From: Clostridia bacterium
GTDB lineage: Bacteria; Bacillota; Clostridia; Oscillospirales; CAG-272
Assembly: GCA_017461055.1 (NCBI GenBank)
Contig: JAFTZI010000061.1
Span: 1 to 55,775 of the forward strand
DNA length: 55,775 nucleotides
Direction: 5' to 3'
Shown: positions 15,048-22,284 of the stretch, piece after piece
Layout: each line of letters starts with the position of its first letter
Position numbering within the stretch: position 1 is the first letter of the stretch
Translations under genes and position numbers: made by a program
Notes under the pieces: model-generated
What the model was told of the DNA's origin: nothing
What the model saw: only the letters and a program-made list of their open reading frames with translations
Database searches by the model: none

Positions 15048-16001
15048 TTATTTTCCTCTGTTATCCGTACCCTTGAACAGCTTAATTTCAAAGTCGCCGA
15101 ATAGTCTGCTTGTTATTCTGTCATTGTAGGATTTGCGTATTTCTGCCGAGCCTAAGTTGGTGCTTAATATAATAGGAAGCTTTTTGTTAAGACGAGTGTT
15201 AATAAGGTTATAAAGGCAGGAAACGGTAAAGTTTGTAATTACCTCTGTGCCAAGGTCGTCAATAATCAAAAGGTCGCACTCCATATACTTGCTTGAAACA
15301 GGCTCCTCGCCGTTATAACGGTCACGGAAGCGGTCATTTTCAAAATCCGCAAAAATATTGGTTGCGGTTTCGTAAATAACGCTTTGTCCCTTTTCAATAA
15401 GCGCCTTTGCAATAGCGGTTGACAAATGTGTTTTTCCAATGCCTGTGCCGCCTACAAAAAGCAAATTCGCCTTTTTTTCGGGAAATTCGTTTACGTATTC
15501 CTTTAAATCCTCAACTAAGGACTCCATAATTTCCCTGTCCGCGCCCTTATAAAAGTCAAGAGAAAAATTCTCAAAGCCTTGGCTTGAAATAAGCTCACCC
15601 ACACCCGAGGACTCAAGCTGCTTTGTAATCAAAGCGCGCTTTAAGCATTGACACATTTTACCGTTTATGTAGCCTTGGTCACGGCAAGATTCACACTCGA
15701 ATTTCATATCTGTGTAGTCTGCGCTGAATCCGTTTTCCAAAAGCAAAGCGCTTCTTTTGTCGTTAAGAGATTTGTTTTCTTCCTTTAATTTATTAATTCT
15801 TTCTTCAAGCCCGTCCTTGCCTTGAAGACTTGCCCCTAAAATTTGAAGACCTGTTAAGGAAAGGGCGCGGTCAATCTCTTTTAATTCGGGAATCTTTGCA
15901 TATGCGGCTACAAGACGGGAATCTCGCAATTCCTCATTGCGCTTGCGCTTATCATTAAATTCATTAAAAACCTGAGAAACGGTATCCTTTGAATAGCTCA
16001 T
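15048..16001 (-). CDS. dnaI: DnaI/DnaC-type helicase loader ATPase
   Basis: AAA+ ATPase that loads the replicative helicase at origins and restart sites. In the 317-residue protein, the N-terminal third is coiled (residues 1-85), then a zinc-binding knot CESCRDQGYINGKMCQC (C-x2-C-x8-C-x-C), then the ATPase core with Walker A GGTGIGKTHL, Walker B LLIIDDLGTE and a sensor region STNLGSAEIRKSYNDRITSRL. The N-terminal zinc domain is the DnaI arrangement that contacts the helicase. Its ATG overlaps the stop of the DnaD-domain gene by 4 nt, so the two restart proteins are made together. Last gene before the terminator. Confidence 0.9.
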   Translation of the reverse strand: MSYSKDTVSQVFNEFNDKRKRNEELRDSRLVAAYAKIPELKEIDRALSLTGLQILGASLQGKDGLEERINKLKEENKSLNDKRSALLLENGFSADYTDMKFECESCRDQGYINGKMCQCLKRALITKQLESSGVGELISSQGFENFSLDFYKGADREIMESLVEDLKEYVNEFPEKKANLLFVGGTGIGKTHLSTAIAKALIEKGQSVIYETATNIFADFENDRFRDRYNGEEPVSSKYMECDLLIIDDLGTEVITNFTVSCLYNLINTRLNKKLPIILSTNLGSAEIRKSYNDRITSRLFGDFEIKLFKGTDNRGK

Positions 16002-16957
16002 TTTTTCTTCCTTTCCAGCATTTTTTCGTTAGAACGCTTAAGGGCAGCCTCAAAAAATTCATCTGTATCAAAGGTTGACATTTGAATTTTCTGCTTGCTT
16101 TTATAATTTTCAAGAGATTTCTCGGCATCCTCTACGGTTTTAATACCGCTGTTGTGCCAGTTTTCGAGGATTTTCGCCATATAGGCATAGGAAAGCTTTC
16201 CTTGACATTTTTCAATGGTAATTTCATATGCCTTGCAAATTAGGTTAAAATCGGTCTTTAAGCCAATCCACTTTTCAATAATATTTCTTTCGCTTTTTGT
16301 AAACTCACGCTCGCCAATGCCCAAAAGCTTTCTTATCTTATACTCCAAGCTCCTCTTGTTGCGTCGCGCGGAAAAATGCTCCTCTAATTTTGAATAGGAG
16401 GAAATTCCCTCGTCGTAAAGATTAGAAGCGGTTTTTCTTATGTATGCCCAGCTTGCCTTGTCAATTTCAACACAATGCGCAAGGAGCAAAAGTATAAATT
16501 CATCACTAAGCTTGAAATAGGACTTTAGCTGCATTATATTATTATAATCGTGGGCAGTAAAGCTCTTTGACATAATAGCCTGACATTCGTTACAAAGAGA
16601 ACGGAAGGATTTGTTGCTTTCCACATAGGAAAGAATTTGCTTGCCTGTATATGCAGGAGAACGGTTGTTAGCATAACCGTCTGCGGCTACGGCATCACTG
16701 AAAGTCACATCCAAGCCCTCAACGCTGATTATACCCTTGCTCATCCAAAAGGCAAGAGCATCCTTTATTTCATTTACATTTAAGTTAAGTCTTTGAGAAA
16801 GGGTGGTTAAATAGGGCTCAAAATCCCATAGGTGCTGTGGCGCGCCCGCTAAGCTTAAAAGCACCTTTAATTGCTCCTCGCTTGCCATGGGCACAAGCTC
16901 CGTAACCCCCAGCGGTAAATTAAGAATACCACCCGTATATTTCATTTCGATTTTCAT
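15998..16957 (-). CDS. DnaD-domain replication initiation protein
   Basis: A DnaD/DnaB-like primosome component (about 319 residues) that remodels DNA and helps recruit the helicase with the adjacent DnaI. An N-terminal winged-helix-like region (about 25-100, EEQLKVLLSLAGAPQHLW, LSQRLNLNVNEIKDALAFW) is followed by two helical DnaD-type repeats, the last containing IIEKWIGLKTDFNLICKAYE and YMAKILENWHNSGIKTVEDA, the typical C-terminal block. The ATG at 16957 is preferred because GGAG lies 7 nt upstream; an upstream ATG at 16987 would overlap tsaD further. Coupled to dnaI by ATGA. Confidence 0.88.
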   Translation of the reverse strand: MKIEMKYTGGILNLPLGVTELVPMASEEQLKVLLSLAGAPQHLWDFEPYLTTLSQRLNLNVNEIKDALAFWMSKGIISVEGLDVTFSDAVAADGYANNRSPAYTGKQILSYVESNKSFRSLCNECQAIMSKSFTAHDYNNIMQLKSYFKLSDEFILLLLAHCVEIDKASWAYIRKTASNLYDEGISSYSKLEEHFSARRNKRSLEYKIRKLLGIGEREFTKSERNIIEKWIGLKTDFNLICKAYEITIEKCQGKLSYAYMAKILENWHNSGIKTVEDAEKSLENYKSKQKIQMSTFDTDEFFEAALKRSNEKMLERKKK

Positions 16958-16970
16958 TATTTTCTCCAAA

Positions 16971-17972
16971 TCAGGACGGATAAGCATTTAAGCTCTCGTC
17001 AGCTATGCTTCCGTTAAGATATTCATAATAGCCCTGCGCGCCAATCATTGCAGCATTGTCGCCGCACAGGAACAGGTCGGGAGCATAAAACTCAGCTCCG
17101 CATTTTTTGCAAACCCTGTCAATGCCTGCGCGTATATGGGAATTTGCGCTGACTCCGCCGGCTAAAACAATTTTCTTGTAGCCTGTTTTTTCAAGCGCCA
17201 TTTGTACCTTAGATGAAACAGCCTCCACAATTGAGCGTGTACAGCTTGCGGCTACGTCTGCGCGTGGAATTTCCTCGCCCTTCTGATTTTTGGTGTTAAG
17301 GTAATTTACGCAAGCGGTTTTAAGTCCGCTAAAGGAAAAGTCAAGTGTGTCCTTGGAAATTGCGGGAGAAGGAAATGCAATAGCATCCTTGTTGCCCTCT
17401 TTGGCAAGCTTGTCCATAGCGGCGCCGCCCGGATAGGGAAGCCCCATAACTCTGCCTATTTTATCAAAGCATTCGCCAACAGCATCATCACGGGTAGATG
17501 CAATTTCCTCGTACTCCGTGTATGATTTTACATCAAAAAACGATGTATGCCCACCCGAAACAACGAGAGCCAAAAAGGGTGGCTCAAGCTCCTTGTGAGT
17601 TAAGTAATTTGAAGCTACGTGACCCTTAATATGGTCAACCGGCACAAGAGGAATGTTGTTTGCAAAGGCAAGTGATTTTGCAAAGTTAACGCAAACAAGC
17701 AAGGCTCCGATTAAGCCGGGACCGTTTGTTACACAAATAGCATCTACCGCATCAAGAGTAATGCCTGCTTTTTCAAGCGCCTCGTAGGTGATTTTAGAAA
17801 CAGCCTCAATGTGAGCTCTTGATGCAATCTCAGGCACAACACCGCCGTAAAGCGCGTGTATATCTACCTGGGAGGCAATAATATTGGATTTTAAAATTCG
17901 TTTGTCCGTGTCCATTTCCAAAACCGCGCAGGCAGTTTCGTCACAGGAGGACTCAAAGGCTAAAATATACAT
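16971..17972 (-). CDS. tsaD: tRNA N6-adenosine threonylcarbamoyltransferase TsaD
   Basis: Catalytic subunit of the t6A37 tRNA modification machinery, transferring threonylcarbamoyl from its AMP ester to A37 of ANN-decoding tRNAs. The 333-residue protein shows ILAFESSCDETACAV at the N-terminus, GGVVPEIASRAHI, TNGPGLIGALLVC, the metal-binding HIKGH (H113, H117), ALVVSGGHTSF, DFSFSGLKTA and LAGGVSANSHIR, all diagnostic of the Kae1/YgjD family. Directly abuts rimI with no intergenic base, the usual bacterial pairing; tsaB and tsaE are not in the window. Confidence 0.97.
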   Translation of the reverse strand: MYILAFESSCDETACAVLEMDTDKRILKSNIIASQVDIHALYGGVVPEIASRAHIEAVSKITYEALEKAGITLDAVDAICVTNGPGLIGALLVCVNFAKSLAFANNIPLVPVDHIKGHVASNYLTHKELEPPFLALVVSGGHTSFFDVKSYTEYEEIASTRDDAVGECFDKIGRVMGLPYPGGAAMDKLAKEGNKDAIAFPSPAISKDTLDFSFSGLKTACVNYLNTKNQKGEEIPRADVAASCTRSIVEAVSSKVQMALEKTGYKKIVLAGGVSANSHIRAGIDRVCKKCGAEFYAPDLFLCGDNAAMIGAQGYYEYLNGSIADESLNAYPS

Positions 17973-18416
17973 TTATAACTCCAAATTCATAAGAAGCGCA
18001 TCCTCTAAGGGAGCCTTGAAATGACCCCTTGAGGTGCCAACAGCATAAAAGCCAAAGCCCTCATAAAGAGCAATAGCGCTTTTGTTTGACACACGCACCT
18101 CTAAAAAGTACTTTGTTATGCCCTTTTCACGTCCGTGCAGTAAAAGAGCATCCATAATTTTTCTTCCGATTCCCCTTCGTCTGTAAGGGGAGCTAACCGC
18201 AAAATTAATAATCTGACATTCGTCAATAATAAGAGTAAAGCTGACATAACCAACTATGTCCTTGCCGATTTTTGCAACCAAAACGTTTGATATTTCGCTT
18301 TCGTATAAATCTAAAAAGTCCTTTTCCTTAAAGGGATAAGAAAAGCATTCGTTTTCAATTTTTGCAAGCCCCTCTATATCGGCTTTGTCAAACAGTGTAA
18401 TATTCAAATCTTCCAT
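17973..18416 (-). CDS. rimI: Ribosomal-protein-alanine N-acetyltransferase RimI
   Basis: GNAT-family acetyltransferase; RimI acetylates the N-terminal alanine of ribosomal protein S18 and perhaps other proteins. The acetyl-CoA loop is YRRRGIGRKIM, preceded by IINFAVSSPYR and followed by FLEVRVSNKSAIALYEGFGF, the classic RimI block, near 147 residues. Location directly before tsaD supports the assignment. Start placed at the ATG 18414-18416, with GGTG just upstream; an in-frame GTG three codons earlier (18423-18425) is less likely because it would be that GTG. Confidence 0.92.
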   Translation of the reverse strand: MEDLNITLFDKADIEGLAKIENECFSYPFKEKDFLDLYESEISNVLVAKIGKDIVGYVSFTLIIDECQIINFAVSSPYRRRGIGRKIMDALLLHGREKGITKYFLEVRVSNKSAIALYEGFGFYAVGTSRGHFKAPLEDALLMNLEL

Positions 18417-18427
18417 ATATGTCACCG

Positions 18428-20521
18428 TTAACTAAAATCAAAAACAACAACCGAGTTTTCATCAAGCTTCAGGCAAGCGTCAAAGGATTTGTTGTTTTTG
18501 GAAATAAAGCCGCTGATTTTTCCTGTTTTGCCTGAGGCTAACAGAGCCTTTGCGTGGTAAACGGAAATGCTTTTTTGACAAATGCGCTTCCATATAACAA
18601 ACTTACAACCGTTTTTGTAATTTGAACAGCCATAGCCCTTTCGTCCGTTTATAATTTCGCTTCCGCAAAGAGGACAAATGCCAATATGCTCGCCAACAAC
18701 GCCAATGTTGGTTTCTACGTCCTTGCCCACGTCAAAAACAGCTTGAATTTCACCCTCGGCTAAATGGACACTGTCGAAAATCGTACACTCCCCTCGGTAA
18801 ACTCGCTTAAGTGACTGACCTAACTGTGAGGTTTTGTACTTGTCCATATTAATACCAAGCTGTGAAAGCGACTCAATAAGATACTCACCGTCGGGCTGAA
18901 TATGGTAAACGTCCTTTTTAAGCGCAATATAGGCGCTCTTGCAGGCATTGTCTATAATTCCTGTTCTTGTAGCCTCAGTGCCAAGCTCCAAGCCCTCGAA
19001 AATCGCCTTATAATCCTCATCGTCATTTTCGTCGGCGTTTTGCTTGTCCTCTTTAAAAGGGTTTTTAAGGTAATTGTTCAAGGTTTCAATTGTGTAATGC
19101 TTTGGCGGAGTAGTTTCCTTTTCCACAGGCTTAAACAGGGTATTTACCTTGTCCCCCTTAGTAAGCTTTGGCAAAATTTTGTCCTTAGGCGTGTAATCAT
19201 CAAACTTAGTCCAGCCCTTTTGGGTAATAACCGTACCCTTTAAGGTAAAGGTTTCATAGTCCCCTACGCTGATTTTGATTTCGCTCTTTTCGCAAAGACA
19301 GTCCTCGTCACAAAATACAGCAACAAAACGTCTTAAAATAGTAGAGTAAACCTGCTTTTCCTTTTCGGAAAGTGCGCTTGGCGAAGGAATTTTATAGGTA
19401 GGGGTAAGAGCAGAGTGGCTCTCAATTTTAGAGTCGTCAAAAATGCTCTTGCCAAGCTTAAACTTTATTGGGTATCCAAGCTTTTGTACGCTTGAAATAA
19501 TTGTCTTGACTTTTCCCTGCTCAGCAGTAGCCAAATACTCTGAGTTGGTACGGGGGTATGTTACATAGCCGTCCTCGTAAAGCTTTTGAACAATGCTTAA
19601 GGAATCGTCCATTGACATCTTGTATTTCTTTCCGAGATAGCCCTGTAATTTTGATAGAGAAAACAATTTTGGCGGGGGGAGTGTGCTTTTTTTGGTGGTG
19701 ACAGAGGTAACAATGGCATCTACACCGTTGTATTTCTCGCACATCAGCTTAGCATCCTCTAATTGCTCCTTGGTGAATTTGTTTTTAGAGGTTAACTCAA
19801 CAAATTCATCATTTGTTTTCTCGTTTGAGGAAATAACGTAATACTTTTGCGGAACAAAATTACGTATTTCCAGGTCTCTGTCATAAATAGCCTTTACAAT
19901 AGGCACAATAACACGTCCTACGCGAAGCAGCTTGCCTGTTTTAAGTGTGGCAAAGCGAGTAAGATTTACACCGTAAAGCCAGTCAATATATGTTCTTGCA
20001 AAGCCCTCGTTGGCAAGATTTTCATACTCACTCTCGTCCTTCATATCTTGAAGCCCTGCCGATATGGTTTCAGGCGTTTGGTCGGGCAGCCACAAGCGGA
20101 CAAAGCTCTTGCTTCCGCTTAATGCGTGAGAAACGCAAAGACGAACAATAATTTCACCCTCGCGGTCAGAGTCACCTGCGTTAACTATGGTATCAACGTC
20201 ACCTCTGTTGCAAAGCCTTTTGATAATGTTAAACTGCTTTTCAACACCGCTGTCAACCTGCTTTTTGTCGTTTTTTCTTAAATTAAACTTAAATTCCTTA
20301 GGAAAGCATGGAAGATTGTCCATAGTCCATCTGCCGCTTTCCGAGGGAGTATAATCCTCAATATCAGCCAAGGAGAAAAGATGACCGAAAACCCAAGTAA
20401 CAATATAAGAGCCACCCTCATAGTATCCGTTATATTTTTTCATTTCGTCCTTTTGCAGCTTGGCAATACCGGATAAAATATTCCTTGCAAGGGACGGCTT
20501 TTCCGCAATAATAAGATACAT
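18428..20521 (-). CDS. topB: DNA topoisomerase III (type IA)
   Basis: Type IA topoisomerase that passes single strands, used in decatenation and recombination intermediates. In the 697-residue protein the Toprim domain begins YLIIAEKPSLARNI and contains DSDREGEII; the active-site tyrosine is in GYVTYPRTNSEYL (near residue 320). The barrel-forming central domains follow, with an acidic Asn/Asp insert (KQNADENDDEDYK). The C-terminus has a single zinc ribbon CPLCGSEIINGRKGYGC...C and a basic end. Similar TopB proteins are common on both chromosomes and mobile elements, but here it sits in a housekeeping operon with its own promoter, leading into rimI-tsaD-dnaD-dnaI. Confidence 0.93.
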   Translation of the reverse strand: MYLIIAEKPSLARNILSGIAKLQKDEMKKYNGYYEGGSYIVTWVFGHLFSLADIEDYTPSESGRWTMDNLPCFPKEFKFNLRKNDKKQVDSGVEKQFNIIKRLCNRGDVDTIVNAGDSDREGEIIVRLCVSHALSGSKSFVRLWLPDQTPETISAGLQDMKDESEYENLANEGFARTYIDWLYGVNLTRFATLKTGKLLRVGRVIVPIVKAIYDRDLEIRNFVPQKYYVISSNEKTNDEFVELTSKNKFTKEQLEDAKLMCEKYNGVDAIVTSVTTKKSTLPPPKLFSLSKLQGYLGKKYKMSMDDSLSIVQKLYEDGYVTYPRTNSEYLATAEQGKVKTIISSVQKLGYPIKFKLGKSIFDDSKIESHSALTPTYKIPSPSALSEKEKQVYSTILRRFVAVFCDEDCLCEKSEIKISVGDYETFTLKGTVITQKGWTKFDDYTPKDKILPKLTKGDKVNTLFKPVEKETTPPKHYTIETLNNYLKNPFKEDKQNADENDDEDYKAIFEGLELGTEATRTGIIDNACKSAYIALKKDVYHIQPDGEYLIESLSQLGINMDKYKTSQLGQSLKRVYRGECTIFDSVHLAEGEIQAVFDVGKDVETNIGVVGEHIGICPLCGSEIINGRKGYGCSNYKNGCKFVIWKRICQKSISVYHAKALLASGKTGKISGFISKNNKSFDACLKLDENSVVVFDFS

Positions 20522-20565
20522 AAATTCTCCTTTCGTAATATTTAAAAAATAAGCGCATTAAAAAT

Positions 20566-20594
20566 ATTGTACCATAAAACCGAGTACAATTCAA
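20566..20594 (-). promoter_or_regulatory. Promoter of the topB operon
   Basis: Minus strand TTGAAT (20589-20594), 17 nt, TACAAT (20566-20571), about 45 nt before the topB start, which has AAAGGAG. Confidence 0.8.
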
Positions 20595-20629
20595 GTATTA
20601 TAAAATAACTGTTTGTAAAATCGTAAGAT

Positions 20630-20998
20630 TTACTGCTCCCGTCTGCACACCTGACAAATCATTCCGCCACCGATCCTTTCAACCCAGGTATGCTCCTTTT
20701 TGTTAGTGGTTACGTTACAATCGTCATAATCGCAAATAAACCAGTGAAAGTCCGCGTCTCCTCCCCAAATCAGCTTGGAGTATGTATGCTCGATGTGGGA
20801 AAGCTTGGGAATTTCCTCGCTTTTCATTTCTCCGCAATCAACACAGGTGTAAATGTAATAGCCCTTTTCCTCGGTGGTGGGCTCCTTTGCGGTGTAGCCC
20901 CTGTCCCATACATGCTCACACTCCCCGCAGGAGCAAAAAGCAAGGGGGAGTGTGGCTAAAATGCAAATAAGAGCCAAAATCAAGCTACTTCTTTTCAC
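20630..20998 (-). CDS. Small predicted lipoprotein with CxxC pairs
   Basis: About 122 residues from a GTG start at 20996-20998. The N-terminus VKRSSLILALICILATLPLAFCSCGECEHVW is a basic, then hydrophobic signal ending in a Cys cluster that could be lipidated. The mature part has CVDCGEM, CDYDDC and CQVC pairs with His/Trp before them (EHVW, EHTW), suggesting small metal-bound knots of the kind repeated in the CotH protein at 34605-36803, with which it shares CSCGECEHxW at the start. Function unknown; extracytoplasmic location inferred. The gene overlaps the end of the DUF896 gene by 14 nt and probably depends on translational coupling. Confidence 0.65.
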   Translation of the reverse strand: MKRSSLILALICILATLPLAFCSCGECEHVWDRGYTAKEPTTEEKGYYIYTCVDCGEMKSEEIPKLSHIEHTYSKLIWGGDADFHWFICDYDDCNVTTNKKEHTWVERIGGGMICQVCRREQ

Positions 20999-21197
20999 CT
21001 TTATTTTCCACCTTTTTCTTTGTTCCGTCGGGGTATTGAATATATGTGTTATCAAGTATGCCGCGCATTGAGGCGCGGAACGCCTTAATATACGCTTCAC
21101 GCAGCCTTTTTTGCTCAGCCGCTTCCTCTTCTGTCAAGCCCTCTTCTCGTTGCTTTTTAGCAAGGGCATTAATTTTATCTAAGCTTGCCTTGTCCAT
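20985..21197 (-). CDS. DUF896 (YnzC-like) small protein
   Basis: A 70-residue protein matching DUF896: helical hairpin start LDKINALAKKQREEGLTEEE, then AAEQKRLREAYIKAFRASMR, then DNTYIQYPDGTKK and a lysine-rich end. The family is widespread in Firmicutes (B. subtilis YnzC, linked in some studies to the SOS region) with no defined function; cytoplasmic. It follows mnmA by 34 nt and is followed by the lipoprotein gene with overlap. Confidence 0.88.
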   Translation of the reverse strand: MDKASLDKINALAKKQREEGLTEEEAAEQKRLREAYIKAFRASMRGILDNTYIQYPDGTKKKVENKGEKK

Positions 21198-21231
21198 TTT
21201 TAGCTCCTTATATTTATTTGACGGAATATTC

Positions 21232-22284
21232 CTAACATATAATTCCGCCGCCGATTACTGTATCACCGTCGTAAAGCACAACGCTTTGACCCTTGCAGAT
21301 TGCTCTTTGCGGCTCGTCAAAGGTCACGCGCAAAAGTCCGTTTTCCATAACGGCATAGGCGTCCCTTTCCTCTTGCTTGTAACGGATTTTTGCCTTAACG
21401 CGCATAGGCTTATCAATCTTGTCAACAGCCAACAGGTTAACGTCCCTTGCAAAAAGCTCTTTTTTCATAAGATGCTCCGTATCTCCGATAATAACCTGAT
21501 TTTTGCTTAAATCCTTATCAATCACATACATAGAGTGGTCAAGGGCAAGTCCAAGCCCCTTTCTTTGACCTATGGTGTACCTTATAATTCCCTTGTGCTT
21601 GCCAAGAATTTTACCGTCATATCTTATAAAATCGCCCTGGGGGTATTTTTTGCCTGTGTACTCCTCAATAAACTTAGCATAGTCACCGTCAGGCACAAAG
21701 CAAATGTCCTGACTATCCTTTTTAAGCGACACGTCCAAGCCTATTTTTGATGCAATTTCTCTCGTTTTGGATTTTGCTTCAATATTGCCAAGGGGAAAAA
21801 TAACGCTTTCAAGCCTGTCCCTTGACAGCCTGTAAAGAACATAGCTTTGGTCCTTACTTAAGTCCCTTGACTTCTTTAGCACAACCCGACCGTATTTTTC
21901 ACTGTATTCGGTTATGGCATAATGTCCTGTGGCAATATGGTCATATCCGTTTTTCTCGCCATACTCAAACAGCTTATCAAACTTTAAATGAAAATTGCAC
22001 TCAATGCAAGGGTTGGGGGTTGCGCCGTTTTCGTATGACTCAATAAAATTATTAATTACGTATTTATCAAAATCTGAGGAAAAATCAAGGACCCTGTGTT
22101 CAATATTTAATGAGTCACAAACCGATTTTGCATCCTCAATGTCCCCATCCTTAACACAGCCCTGCTTGTCCTTGGCGTGCAAAAGCATTGTAGCGCCCAA
22201 GCAAGCATAGCCCTGCTTCTTTATTAAATATGCAACAGCAGAGCTGTCAACTCCGCCGCTCATAGCTATTAAAACCCTTTTCAA
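21232..22284 (-). CDS. mnmA: tRNA-specific 2-thiouridylase MnmA
   Basis: Adds sulfur to U34 of Lys, Glu and Gln tRNAs. PP-loop SGGVDSS at 9-15; catalytic cysteines in NPCIECN (C96) and SQDICFVPDGDY (C195); TGHYA, KDQSYVLYRL and YTIGQRKGLGLA are family blocks; length 350 is standard. The start is TTG at 22282-22284, immediately after the GH78 stop with no spacer and only a distant GGA, so translation is probably coupled to the glycosidase upstream. Together with thiI it gives the window two of the cell's tRNA thiolation enzymes. Confidence 0.97.
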   Translation of the reverse strand: MKRVLIAMSGGVDSSAVAYLIKKQGYACLGATMLLHAKDKQGCVKDGDIEDAKSVCDSLNIEHRVLDFSSDFDKYVINNFIESYENGATPNPCIECNFHLKFDKLFEYGEKNGYDHIATGHYAITEYSEKYGRVVLKKSRDLSKDQSYVLYRLSRDRLESVIFPLGNIEAKSKTREIASKIGLDVSLKKDSQDICFVPDGDYAKFIEEYTGKKYPQGDFIRYDGKILGKHKGIIRYTIGQRKGLGLALDHSMYVIDKDLSKNQVIIGDTEHLMKKELFARDVNLLAVDKIDKPMRVKAKIRYKQEERDAYAVMENGLLRVTFDEPQRAICKGQSVVLYDGDTVIGGGIIC

